From NCBI GenBank assembly GCA_963840565.1, contig CAWIZH010000003.1, positions 1 to 64,000 on the forward strand: a stretch of DNA of 64,000 nt. Reading direction: 5' to 3'. Of the stretch, positions 50,687-60,500 are shown in pieces. The position numbers and the translations under genes are program-made. Below the pieces are notes generated by a model. The model ran no database searches and had not been told where the DNA came from. It saw only the letters and a list, made by a program, of their open reading frames with translations. Source of the stretch: VRUE01 sp963840565. GTDB lineage: Bacteria; Actinomycetota; Thermoleophilia; Solirubrobacterales; 70-9. The number at the start of each line of letters is the position of its first letter. Within the stretch, counting starts at the first letter, position 1.

Positions 50687-51895
50687 GTGGTCGTGTCCGG
50701 CCGCACGCATGCGGAGTTCGAGCAGATCTTCGAGGAGGTCGAGGCTCCGTTTGCCTTCGTCGACCTCGATGCGATGTGGTCGAACTCGGACGCGATGCTG
50801 GAGCGGGCGAGGCCGAAGCCGATCCGCGTGGCGAGCAAGTCGCTGCGCTGCCGGCCTCTGCTCGAGCGGATCCTGAGCCGCGACGAGCGCTTTGCCGGGC
50901 TGATGACGTTCACCCTGCCGGAGACTCTCTGGCTTGCCGAGAGCGGCCTCGAGAACCTGCTGCTCGCTTACCCGACCGCGGACATGGGAGCGCTGGGCGA
51001 GCTGGCGCTGCGCTCGGTCGCCAACCCCGAGGGCGCGCCGATCGTGATGGTCGACTGCGCCGGGCACCTCGATGCGATCGAGTCGGTGCTGGGCGCGGGC
51101 GCGGCGCCGGTACGGGTCTGCATCGACCTCGACGCCGGTTGGTGGGCGCTGGGCGGGCGGATCAAGGTCGGGCCGAAGCGCTCGCCGGTGCACACGGTCG
51201 AGCAGGCCGTTGCCCTGGCCGAGGAGATCGAGCGGCGGCCGCAGCTCAAACTGGCGGCGCTGATGTCCTACGAGGGCCAGATCGCCGGCGTCGGCGACGA
51301 ACCTCCGGGCCGCCGTCTGCGCGGCGCCCTGATCCGCTCGATGCAGCGCCGTTCCGCCGCCGAGCTCGCCGAGCGCCGGGCCGCGGTCGTTGCCGCGATC
51401 CGCGAGTTCGCCGAGTTGCCGATCGTCAACGGCGGCGGCACCGGCAGCCTCGAGCTGACCGGTGCCGAGGATGCCGTCACCGAGGTCGCCGCAGGCTCGG
51501 GCTTTTACGCGCCGACCCTCTTCGACAGCTACAGCCGCTTCAAGCTCACGCCCGCCGCCGGCTTCGCCCTGCCGATCGTGCGCAAGCCGACCGCCGGGGT
51601 GGCGACGGCGCTCGGCGGTGGCTACCTCGCCTCGGGCAGCGGCGACGTGGCTCGCCTGCCGTCCCCGTGGCTGCCCACCGGCCTCGAGCTCGACGAAGAG
51701 GAGGGCGCAGGTGAGGTGCAGACCCCCCTCAGCGGCGAGGCGGCCCGCGACCTGCAGATCGGCGACCGCGTCTACCTGCGCCACGCCAAGGCCGGCGAGC
51801 TCTGCGAGCGCTTCGACGCCCTCCACCTGGTCGAGGGCAACGAGATCGTCGACGTCGTCCCCACCTACCGCGGCGAGGGAAAGACCTTCTTGTAG
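50687..51895 (+). CDS. PLP-dependent D-threonine aldolase/alanine racemase-N type protein
   Basis: 402 residues: FAFVDLDAMWSNSDAMLERA, RVASKSLRC (PLP lysine), GLMTFTLPETLWLA, VCIDLDAGWWALGG and VNGGGTGSLELTG (phosphate-binding turn) fit fold-III PLP enzymes of the D-threonine aldolase or D-amino-acid deaminase type; the C-terminal LQIGDRVYLRHAKAGELCERFD with HxxxxxxxC matches the metal site of that family. GTG 50687 or 50693 are both possible starts. A perfect 20-bp terminator follows. Confidence 0.8.
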   Translation: MVVSGRTHAEFEQIFEEVEAPFAFVDLDAMWSNSDAMLERARPKPIRVASKSLRCRPLLERILSRDERFAGLMTFTLPETLWLAESGLENLLLAYPTADMGALGELALRSVANPEGAPIVMVDCAGHLDAIESVLGAGAAPVRVCIDLDAGWWALGGRIKVGPKRSPVHTVEQAVALAEEIERRPQLKLAALMSYEGQIAGVGDEPPGRRLRGALIRSMQRRSAAELAERRAAVVAAIREFAELPIVNGGGTGSLELTGAEDAVTEVAAGSGFYAPTLFDSYSRFKLTPAAGFALPIVRKPTAGVATALGGGYLASGSGDVARLPSPWLPTGLELDEEEGAGEVQTPLSGEAARDLQIGDRVYLRHAKAGELCERFDALHLVEGNEIVDVVPTYRGEGKTFL

Positions 51896-51944
51896 GCCGA
51901 CGGGCCTCAAACGTCTCCGATTTGGACGTTTGAGGCCCGTCGGC
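51896..51944. terminator. Bidirectional terminator, 20-bp perfect stem
   Basis: Arms 51896-51915 and 51925-51944 match perfectly over 20 bp with a 9-nt loop TCCGATTTG. It sits between two convergent genes and begins immediately after the upstream stop. Confidence 0.8.
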
Positions 51945-51951
51945 GCGCGGT

Positions 51952-53280
51952 TCAGGGGCCTAGAACGCGTTCGGCGTACTCGTTGCCGAAAACGCGGCCC
52001 GGGTCGAGCTGGTCGCGGGCGGCCTGGAAGTCGGCCCAGCGTGGGTAGCGCTCGGCCAGGGTCGCCGCGGTCTGGAAGTGGCGCTTTCCCCAATGGGGAC
52101 GGCCGCCGTACTCGTTCATGATCGCCTCGACCGCCTCGAAGTAAGGGCGCCACTCCATCCCCCGGTATTGATGGACGGCGATGTAAGCGGTATCGCGCTC
52201 GTGCGAGGGGCTGAGCAGAGCATCGTCGGCCGCGGTCACCCGCATCTCGATCGGGAAGAAGACGGGGTAGCGGTTCGATCGCACCCACTCGATCACCCGC
52301 CGCGCCGCCTCGGGGCCATGCTCGCGCGGCACCCCGTACTCCATCTCGGTGAAACGGACACGGCGCTCGTTGGCGAAGATCCGGTCGCTGCGGTCGGTCG
52401 ACTTGCTGCCCGAGGCGAGCCAGGCGGCGAGGCGCGAGAACGAAGGAATGCCGCGCGGGAAGAGCTTGCCCGCGGCGGAGATCGCCTCCAGCGCCCAGTT
52501 CTCGAGCACGACGTCGTTGAGGAAAGCGGCGGCCTTGCCGCGCGGGCGCGGCGGCCCATCGGTGTGATTGCGCTCCAAAACCAGGGCCGAATCGGCATAG
52601 GGAAAGGTGAACAGCTCGAAGTGATCGTGCTCGTCGGCGCGCTGTTGAAAGGAATCGAAGACCTCCTCGCGCGGACAGGGAGTGTCGACACGGTGCAGGG
52701 TGAAGGCCGGTACGCAGCGCAGCGTCACCGCCGTGACCGCGCCAAGGGCGCCGATGCTCACCCGCGCGGCCCGCAGCAAGTCGGGATCGCCGGTGGCGCT
52801 CAACTCGCGCAGCGAGCCATCGGCCAGAACCAGCTCCATCCCCTCGACCTGGGAGGAGATGTTGCGAAGCTTCGCCCCGGTGCCATGGGTGCCGGTCGCG
52901 ATCGCGCCGGCGACCGTCTGCCGGTCGATGTCGCCGAGGTTCTCCATCGCCAGGCCGAGCCGGTGCAGCTCTTCGTTGAGCTCGGCGAGCACTGTGCCGC
53001 CGCCGACCTTGACCAGACCCGAGGAGCGATCGGCGTCGATCACACCGCTGAACGCGCCGGCGTCGACCATCGTGCCGTCGGTCATCGCCGTCTCGGTGAA
53101 GGAGTGGCCACTGCCGGCGACGCTGACCTTGCGCCCAGCCGCCGCGGCGGCAGCGATTGCCTCCGCCAGCTCCTCGCGGCTCCGCGGCCGCAGCCGCTCT
53201 TGCGGCGCGCAGACCTGATCCCCGGCCCAGTTACGCCAGGCCCGAGGGGACCGCCCCTGCTCTCCACCATTGGAAGACAT
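51952..53280 (-). CDS. ALO-type FAD-linked lactone oxidase
   Basis: 442 residues. The PCMH FAD domain has AAGRKVSVAGSGHSFTETAM (with the possible FAD-linking His), VKVGGGTVLAELNEELHRLGLAM and TVAGAIATGTHGTG. The C-terminal ALO domain ends with FPIEMRVTAADDALLSPS and GGRPHWGKRHF (HWGK, a key catalytic/binding motif). It resembles L-gulono- or D-arabinono-lactone oxidases. Substrate is unproven. Convergent with the PLP gene. Confidence 0.86.
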   Translation of the reverse strand: MSSNGGEQGRSPRAWRNWAGDQVCAPQERLRPRSREELAEAIAAAAAAGRKVSVAGSGHSFTETAMTDGTMVDAGAFSGVIDADRSSGLVKVGGGTVLAELNEELHRLGLAMENLGDIDRQTVAGAIATGTHGTGAKLRNISSQVEGMELVLADGSLRELSATGDPDLLRAARVSIGALGAVTAVTLRCVPAFTLHRVDTPCPREEVFDSFQQRADEHDHFELFTFPYADSALVLERNHTDGPPRPRGKAAAFLNDVVLENWALEAISAAGKLFPRGIPSFSRLAAWLASGSKSTDRSDRIFANERRVRFTEMEYGVPREHGPEAARRVIEWVRSNRYPVFFPIEMRVTAADDALLSPSHERDTAYIAVHQYRGMEWRPYFEAVEAIMNEYGGRPHWGKRHFQTAATLAERYPRWADFQAARDQLDPGRVFGNEYAERVLGP

Positions 53281-53301
53281 GCTGAGCGGAGCCTAAACCG
53301 C

Positions 53302-54470
53302 TCAGCTTTGGGCGGGGCGCACAGCCGGCGCCAGCGCGTGGAACGAGTAGAAGACGGTGCCGAGCAGCAGGACGATGATCGCCAGGCTCGGCACCGCGTT
53401 GCCGGCGACGCTGGCGACACCGCCACCGGCGAGGCCGCCGACGACCTGACCGGCCGCCCAGGCCATATTGGAGAGGCCGGCGGCAAGGCCCTGGTGCAGG
53501 CGGCTCGACTCGGCCATCTCGGAGAGCATGGTCAGCGCCGGCGTGAAGCAGATCCCCCCTCCAGGGAGGTCAAGATCAGGCCCGCCATCACCATGCCCAG
53601 CGACTGTCCGAGGGCGACAGCTGCCATCGCCACGGCACAGATACTGAGACCGACCATGAAGGGCGTGCGCCGGCCGGCCCGGTCCGAGTAACGGCCGGCG
53701 ATCGGGGCCAGCACCGCCTCAAGCGCGGCACCGGCGATGAATCCCCCGGCGATCAAGACGTGGCCCCCGCCGAGGTCGTCGATCTGCAGCGGCACCAGCA
53801 CCTCAACCGCGCCGAACATCACCGAGGGGATCGCGACGAAGGCCGTCGCAAGCACGATCGGCCGGCTGAAGATGGTCTCGACGACCTCACGCAGGTGCTG
53901 GCGCTCGGGCGCTTCCGCCTCCGGCAGGCGGGCCGCGGCGAAGGCGAGCACCACCGCCACGATGAGCACCGAGCTGAAGACCAGCTCTGTGCCAACTTCG
54001 GCTGCCAGCGCTCCCAGCGCAGGGCCGAACAGGGCCCCGGCGACGGCGGTGCCGAGGGCGGTGCCGATCACAGAGCCACGATGCTCGGGCGGCGCCGTGG
54101 TGACCAGCCAGGTGAGCGCACCCGACCAGATCAGGGCGCCGGCGGCTCCCTGGGTGAAACGAGCCGCGTCGAGCAGGAGGAACTCGTGGGCAAAGCCGAA
54201 GGCAACGCTGGCGACTCCGAGCAGCAGCAGGCCGCCGATTACCGTGCGACGCGGGCCGGTATGAGCAGCGAGTAGGCCGGCCGGAAGCGAGAAGAGCAAT
54301 GTGCCGGCGGCGTAGGAGGCGGAGAGGACGCCGGCCTGCGCCTTGCTCAAGCCCAGTTCGGCGACGTAGTCGGGAAGCAACGGTGCAATTGCCGAGAAGA
54401 AGACGACGTCGAAGAAGACCATCGCCGAGGCAAGTATGAGCAATCGACGCATTGCAGACAATACAATCAT
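53302..54470 (-). CDS. MFS transporter, DHA1-like
   Basis: About 389 residues and 12 helices: AMVFFDVVFFSAIAPLLPDYVAELGLSKAQAGVLSASYAAG, LPAGLLAAHTGPRRTVIGGLLLL (motif A) and GRYSDRAGRRTPFMVGL. The frame breaks in a run of six C at 53554-53559; one extra G on the coding strand would give LEGGICFTPALTML. Start could be 54470 or 54452. It probably exports small molecules. Confidence 0.82.
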
Positions 54471-54528
54471 CTAGAGCGATCGCAGTCCTCGGCCGCGGCG
54501 TCTAGCATCGGGCCAGCGCTTACTCCCC

Positions 54529-54617
54529 GGAGGGGTGGCAGAGCGGTTGAATGCACCGGTCTTGAAAACCGGCAGACATCGAAAGGTGTCTCGAGGGTTC
54601 GAATCCCTCCCCCTCCG
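54529..54617 (+). tRNA. tRNA-Ser(UGA), likely integration site
   Basis: Acceptor GGAGGGG/CCCCTCC, anticodon loop CTTGAAA (TGA), long variable arm, T-arm GGGTTCGAATCCC, discriminator G. The sequence downstream changes to mobile-element genes, so the 3' end is the probable attL site. Confidence 0.95.
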
Positions 54618-54711
54618 CTTATAGCCTCAGATTCGGCTTGCTAGAGCGGTTTGCGGAGGGCCAGCGGGACCACCTCCGAGTCCGGTTGGCTCCGGCTGAA
54701 TCCGATTGTTC

Positions 54712-54740
54712 TGTGGCATGACTGTGGCACGGTTGTGGCA
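54712..54740 (+). repeat. Three TGTGGCA repeats with exact 11-bp period
   Basis: TGTGGCA begins at 54712, 54723 and 54734, followed by YG, CG and CA. The phasing and position about 95 bp from the tRNA suggest arm-type binding sites for the integrase or an excisionase. The surrounding 54618-54759 gap holds no supported gene. Confidence 0.6.
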
Positions 54741-54759
54741 CAGAACGCTCGTTGAAGCA

Positions 54760-55308
54760 ATGACCATGGGTCTGAAACCCCTTCGATGTCCGGCGTGCGA
54801 TTCTTCACCGAACATGGCCTTCATTGGCTCATATCTCTGGAAGCTGCGCCAAGTCGTCGGCTCCGAGTTGGTCCTAATGCCAGGCGCAATCATTGCTCTG
54901 GAACGAGACGACGGCCACATACTGCTCACCAAGCGCCGGGATACCGGCTCTTGGTGCCTCCCAGCGGGCGCCGCTGAGATCGGTGGAAGTTTCGCCCAGA
55001 CCGCCATCGACGAGCTTGCCGAGGAGACAGGCGCCAAAATCCGAGCCGCCAACCTCATCCCGTTCGGATGCTTGTCCGAGGCAGGCAAGCACACGATCCG
55101 GTATCCCAATGGCGATCTGACCCACTGCTTTGCGATGTGCTTTCTAGCGCGAGACTGGGAGGGAGAGCCAAAGCCGGACCAAGCTGAGTCAACTGCTGTC
55201 CTCTTTGCCGGGCACAACGAACTACCCGATCCAATGCATGAGCCGTCTGCGCATGCATTGGATCTGCTGCACAAATACCTCGATACCGGAGACTTTCAAG
55301 TCGCTTAA
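54760..55308 (+). CDS. Nudix hydrolase-like protein with divergent box
   Basis: About 182 residues. N-terminal LRCPACDSSPN has one CxxC. The Nudix region reads LVLMPGAIIALERDDGHILLTKR and GAAEIGGSFAQTAIDELAEETGAKI. Compared with GX5EX7REUXEEXGU the first Glu is Gly and the Arg is Asp, while EExG is kept, so metal binding may remain but specificity may differ. The ATG at 54760 is chosen from two close ATGs. GC is below the chromosomal neighbours. It lies 62 bp before the OLD nuclease and may belong to the same defence unit. Confidence 0.7.
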   Translation: MTMGLKPLRCPACDSSPNMAFIGSYLWKLRQVVGSELVLMPGAIIALERDDGHILLTKRRDTGSWCLPAGAAEIGGSFAQTAIDELAEETGAKIRAANLIPFGCLSEAGKHTIRYPNGDLTHCFAMCFLARDWEGEPKPDQAESTAVLFAGHNELPDPMHEPSAHALDLLHKYLDTGDFQVA

Positions 55309-55334
55309 CGCGTCTCTGGGTACGCCAGCGGCCC

Positions 55335-55367
55335 TATTTAAGTCTCGGCCGAATATAGTCTCGGCCG
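55335..55367 (+). promoter_or_regulatory. Promoter with tandem 16-bp repeats ahead of OLD nuclease
   Basis: AGTCTCGGCCG occurs at 55341-55351 and 55357-55367 (period 16). TATAGT (55354-55359) lies between them as a -10 box, 12 bp before the ATG, with no ribosome site: a near-leaderless start. GAGACT just inside the gene (55374-55379) is the inverted half of the repeat. Confidence 0.55.
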
Positions 55368-55370
55368 CAT

Positions 55371-57383
55371 ATGAGACTTTCAGCTGGTCGAATCAAAATG
55401 TATCGGTCGATTCGCGACACCGGTCTCTTCGAGATCGCAAACGGAAAGACCATCTTGGTTGGCGCAAACGAGGCCGGCAAGACCGCGATCCTTCAAGCCT
55501 TGCAGCAAATCAATCCCCCTGAGGGCGTTCCGAACTTTGATGCCCTTCGGGATTACCCCCGCGCTGAGTACAACGACATCACAACCGGGACCGTAGACCC
55601 AGCTCAAGTCAAGGTCGCGGAAGCCCACTTCTCACTAGAGCCCGATGACCTCGCTGCGCTTCCTGCCGGATTCGAGAACGCCACATATGTATTTACTCGC
55701 AAGCTAGACAACTCAAGTCAACATCGCATCATTGATGGCCCTACCCTCCCGCAGTATTCGACCGATCTAGCCAAGCAGCTTGAGCGAATGGCATCTCACG
55801 TCGACAAGGCGCCACTTGAGGAGGGAGAGACCAAGCCCAGCGAGCGGCTGTCCGAAGTAACAGCTGAGTGGAGAGCCGACACCTGGATTGACGCTGATCG
55901 AGGCTCCAGCCTCCGGACTTGGCTCGACGAGATCGCTCTCAAGATTGATGAGAACGATCAGACGGAGGAAAACCGCCATAACAAACTAATCGCGTTGGCG
56001 GATATTCCACAGCAACGGGCGGATGCGCTATCAACGCTCAATGAGCGATTGCCGGTCTTTGTACTGTTCAACAACTACTTCCGAGTGCGGCCCATTATCC
56101 ATCTTGGACATCTCGCAGAACGGTCCGAGAACGGTGTGCTTGACGACGATCAGTACGACTACGGAAATCTCTGCCTAATGAAACTTCTGGGTTTCTCGGC
56201 GCGCTCCCTTTCGGACCTCGGTCGCGCAGGAGAGCCAGATCCGTCAAATGCCGAGGCACTTAAACAGTATCGAGACCAGCTCGATCGCCGGAGCTACCAG
56301 TTGAACGCTGCGAGCGTCAAACTCACTACTGAAATTCGAAAGGTCTGGAATCCAGATGTTGAGAGAGGCGAGGCCGACAAACTGCGTCTCGTAGCTGACG
56401 GTCAATATCTGAAGCTAGTAGTCGAGGACGACCTCGGTGTTGAGATTGAGCTAGATCAACGGTCTGAGGGCTTTCAATGGCTCGTTTCCTTCTTCATTGT
56501 CTTCTTCGCCGAGACCCAGGGGAGCCATGCGAACGCCATTCTTTTGCTGGACGAGCCAGGTCTCAGTCTGCATGGCCTGAAGCAACGGGAGTTTCGCCAG
56601 ACCATTAGCCGACTGTCCGAGTTCAACCAGACGGTTTATACGACCCACTCGCCTTTCCTCGTCGGACCAGACGAGTTGGATCTAGTCCGTGTCGTCGAGA
56701 TGACAGATCGTGCGGAGGGAACGAAGGTGCATACCACCGTTGCTGCCGACGATCCGACGTCACTTTTGCCCCTCCAAGAGGCTCTCGGTTACGACCTTGC
56801 GCAGAGCCTGTTCGCACAGCAGCGCAATCTCATCCTCGAGGGTCTGACCGACTACTGGTACATCGAGGCCACCTCCGGTCTATTGAGCGATGCCGGGGTC
56901 GCGACTCTGAAAGAGAACATTGCGCTGGTACCAGCCGCCGGAGCTGGCAAGGTCGCCTACTTCGCCACCATCCTCCACGCTCATGGGCTGAAAGTGGCAG
57001 CGTTGCTCGATTCTGACTCTGCCGGCGATACCGCAGCGTCCCAAGAGACCCTTATCCACCAACTCGGCAATCGCGGAATTCTCCGGACCAAAGATTCTTA
57101 TTCTGAAGAAGTCACACGACCAGAGATTGAGGATCTGCTCCGGGAAACCCTCATCGTCGTTGCAAAGTCCGACCTAGGTTGGGATGTCGAGGCGGTAGCA
57201 AAACAGCAGCCCACCCGCTCAATCGTCGATATTTTCAGCGACGAGATCACAGATTTTTCCAAGTACCGCCTTGCAAAGGCTTACATTCGGTGGACACGAG
57301 ACCATGGGGCAGATGAGCTCACTGAAACCGAGCGGCAGCAGTGGAAGGATCTGATTTCTAAGGTCAATATTTCACTTCGTTGA
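55371..57383 (+). CDS. OLD-family ATPase-Toprim nuclease
   Basis: 670 residues, intact. N-terminal ABC-type ATPase: Walker A GANEAGKT (31-38), signature-like RSEGFQWLVSF, Walker B ILLLDEPGLSLH (about 390-402) and H-loop TTHSPF. C-terminal Toprim: LILEGLTDYWYIE (Glu near 490), ALLDSDSAGD (near 545) and PEIEDLL. This is the class-1 OLD and GajA domain order; those proteins nick or degrade phage or plasmid DNA. No UvrD-like GajB is present. GC is markedly lower than in core genes, consistent with transfer. The preceding gene is a Nudix protein. Confidence 0.82.
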   Translation: MRLSAGRIKMYRSIRDTGLFEIANGKTILVGANEAGKTAILQALQQINPPEGVPNFDALRDYPRAEYNDITTGTVDPAQVKVAEAHFSLEPDDLAALPAGFENATYVFTRKLDNSSQHRIIDGPTLPQYSTDLAKQLERMASHVDKAPLEEGETKPSERLSEVTAEWRADTWIDADRGSSLRTWLDEIALKIDENDQTEENRHNKLIALADIPQQRADALSTLNERLPVFVLFNNYFRVRPIIHLGHLAERSENGVLDDDQYDYGNLCLMKLLGFSARSLSDLGRAGEPDPSNAEALKQYRDQLDRRSYQLNAASVKLTTEIRKVWNPDVERGEADKLRLVADGQYLKLVVEDDLGVEIELDQRSEGFQWLVSFFIVFFAETQGSHANAILLLDEPGLSLHGLKQREFRQTISRLSEFNQTVYTTHSPFLVGPDELDLVRVVEMTDRAEGTKVHTTVAADDPTSLLPLQEALGYDLAQSLFAQQRNLILEGLTDYWYIEATSGLLSDAGVATLKENIALVPAAGAGKVAYFATILHAHGLKVAALLDSDSAGDTAASQETLIHQLGNRGILRTKDSYSEEVTRPEIEDLLRETLIVVAKSDLGWDVEAVAKQQPTRSIVDIFSDEITDFSKYRLAKAYIRWTRDHGADELTETERQQWKDLISKVNISLR

Positions 57384-57474
57384 GATGCCAGGAGTGCATC
57401 CCTAAGGGAAATTGACGATCTGGGTATGTCACCCCGACCTACCCGCCAACCAGCGCCGCGGGAGCGGCAGTCAA

Positions 57475-57489
57475 GGGCGCGAAGCGCCC
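57475..57489. terminator. Short hairpin between convergent OLD and relaxase genes
   Basis: GGGCGC-GAA-GCGCCC lies in the 163-bp gap between the two 3' ends. A second pair CCGCG-AG-CGCGG is just downstream. Confidence 0.4.
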
Positions 57490-57546
57490 GACCCGAAGGG
57501 GTTGACGGCCGCGAGCGCGGTGCTTCAATCGAACGGGTCGGGGCGC

Positions 57547-60500
57547 TCATCGCCCAATGCTGAACCCTCGCTCGGCACTCCTGGTCCTCTGCTTGGTCTT
57601 GGCTAGCTGCTGCTCACGGCCAAGCCTGCGCTGAGCCTCGGCAAGCCTTCGCCGCGCCGCCTCGCGAGCCGCTCGGGCTACCGCGTCCTGCGGCTCGCGG
57701 CCGAAGGCGTTGCGCGTGTCCTTCACTCCGCTTTCGAGCCGGTAGCCCTCTACCCCTTGGACGCCGCGATCCCAAATCTTGGCCTTCGCCGGATCGACTG
57801 GCCTTTGCCCTAGCCCCTTGACGATGTACGCAGGCGGCGCGATCCGGGCGGCGGCGAGCGCTTGTGCCGAGCGGGTGTCGAGAAGCTGACCGGCAATCTC
57901 GCGCTCGCGTCGGGCCGCACTACTCGGCGGCTCCATCTGCGCCAGCTTCGCCGTCTCCTCGGCCAACCGTTCGCTGAACAGCCGCTCGCTTTCCGTGGCG
58001 TGGGGCAGCTTTTGGCGGCGCTCGCGCCAGCCCAGCGCTTCGACGGCTTCGCGGTTGGCGCTGGCCTGCTCGACCTGGCCGCGCCGTTCCTCGACCGCCC
58101 GGACCTGGCGAGCGTAGCTCTCCTGATGCTGGGCCTCCAAGCGAGCCGGGGTGCCAAGCGCGCTCCGCTTCGCCGCGATCTCCGCCGTGGGCCGCTTCGC
58201 CAACTCGGCACGTAGCGCCTCATCGTGTGCGGCGGTCTGAGCGCGGTCGCGCTCTGCCGCTTCAGCAACGTGGGCAATGGGGTCGCGCTCGGCACCAGCG
58301 GGGGCGTACTCCGAGCGCTCGCCCTGGATCTCCGGCGTGGTGTAGAGGTAGGTCTGCTCGCGTGTGCGCGAGGTGGCGACGTAGAACTCCTGCTTGTCCA
58401 TCGACGGGTCGGCCATGACGTAGGCGCGATCTACGGTCGCGCCCTGGGCGCAGTAGGTGGTCACGGCGTAGGCGTGCTGCAGGGCCGGAGCCTCACCGCC
58501 CAAGGTGGCGCGGCTCAAATAGTCGGGGCCGACCTCGACGCGGCGGGCCTGGTCGATGCCATCAAGGACGATGCGCCCGCGCTCGGCGTCTACCTCCGCC
58601 ACTTGCCAGCGCTCGCGGTTGTAGATGCCACCGGCGCGGTCGTTGACGCGGGTGATGAGGAGATCGCCGGCAGCGAAAGAAACGCCGCCGACCTCGATCT
58701 CCTCCGCGCCCAATCGTCCTTCGGATCGGACCAGCTCGCGCGCGGCGGCGTTCAAGCGCTCGACCTCGACGTTTCGCTTCGCCACCATCAGCGCGTCCTC
58801 GCCCTGGGAGTAGGAGCGCCACCAGTCCTCGACCATCGCCACACGGCGCTGCTCGGCGTCTGGGGCGACCGTGACCCGCTCTGCGGATCGGTAGAGGCTC
58901 AGGGCCTCTCGGCCTTCTCCCTCGCGGATGCGCTTCGCCGCTTCGCGATCAAGCTCGTGGTTGTGGCGGATCACTTCGTGCAGATGGACGGGCTCGGTGC
59001 GCTCTGCGATCGCAGAGAACAACCCGCCCGCCTCGATCGCGCCAAGCTGCTCTTGGTCACCGACCAAAACGAGCTTCGCCTGAGCGTTGTCAGCGTGGCC
59101 GATCAGCCGGGCCAGATGCTCGGAGCCGACCATTCCGGCCTCATCGACCAGAAGGACAGAGCGCGAGGAGAGCTTGATCTCGCCGCGGTCAAGATCGCGA
59201 AGCAAGCCCGCCACGGTCGTCGCCTCCAACCCGTCGCCGCGAAGGACGTTGGCCGCCCGCCATGTCGGTGCCGCTGCTCGTAGCTCGAAGCCCGCTTGCG
59301 CCCAGCCTTCGGCTGCGGCGACGGTGGCGAAGCTCTTGCCGGTGCCGGCCTCCCCGATCACCACGGCGATGCCCTCGCGCCCGGCGAGCAGGCGCTTGAC
59401 CATCTCGCGCTGGTCGGGCTTCAGGGTCGGCCGGGCTGCGATCACCCTGGCGGCGACCAACTCCCCCGCCTCGCCGCGCGGCTCCTTCGCCATTCGCTCG
59501 GCGGCGGCGAGTGCTTCGCGCTCAAGCTCCCAGATGCGCTTGGTGGTGTAGCGGGTGCCTTTGGCTGTCTCCGAGATCGTGACCACCGAATCGGAAGCGA
59601 GGAAAGCGTCGGCGGCACCCTCGACCTCATGCGCTGGGGCACCGTTGGGGAGAAGGTCCGCGACGGCTTGGATCGCATCGCGGCGGTCGAAGTGGGAAGC
59701 GTGGGCGGTCACCTGGCGGTCGAGCGTGTCGAGCGTGAGCCGGGCGGCAAGCTCGACCTCCTTGCCCATCGTCGCCGCGATGGCCTCCCCGTCCAAGCCG
59801 ATCTCCTCGCCTTTGGAGCGCCAGCGCTGGCGCAGATTCTCGGGCGCAAGCCCCTTCTCCTTCGCGTTGCGGGTGGCGAGGGTTGCTACCTGGCGGGCGC
59901 GGGCTGAGGCATCGGCACCGACCGCCTCGAGTATTTCCGCGCGGCGGGTCGAGAAGGTCTTCAGCCACTCGTCGGCAAAGCCCTTGATCTCCGCGATGCC
60001 GTTGCGGACCGGCTGCCATTCGATGCCAAGGCGGAGGGTCAGCTCGTGGCGAAGGTGGGCCTCGTAGATGTAGCCGGCCGTCTTGGCGTGGTCGTAGATC
60101 GCCGGGTGGTAGAGCCGGGTCCACTTGCCATCCGGTCCCTTGGTCGCGTTGGCGATGAGGACATGGGTGTGAAGTTGCGGATCGCCGTTTCGCGATGAGC
60201 GATGCAGGTAGCCAGCGGCGAGGTAGCCGCTGCCCTTGAGGAACACTCTCTCGCCCCCGCTGTCGGTGCCTCGCCTCGTCCAGCAAGCCTCCCGCTGCAT
60301 GTAGGCGAGGGCGGCTTCTACGGAGCGCTGGTGGGCGGCCTTGACCTCAGCGGCGGCCTCCGGGCCACCGAGCGCCCAGGTCAGGGAGACCGACTTGGGA
60401 GCCGAGAAGGTGAGATCGAAGCCGGGGACCGCGCCATTACCGGCGACGGCGCGGAGTCCAAGTGGCTCGCCCGTCGCCGGGTTCATCCCGGTCAGCATCG

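Noticed and set aside
55371..57383. Complete Gabija system
   Set aside because: The OLD protein has the GajA domain order, but no UvrD-like helicase gene is next to it.
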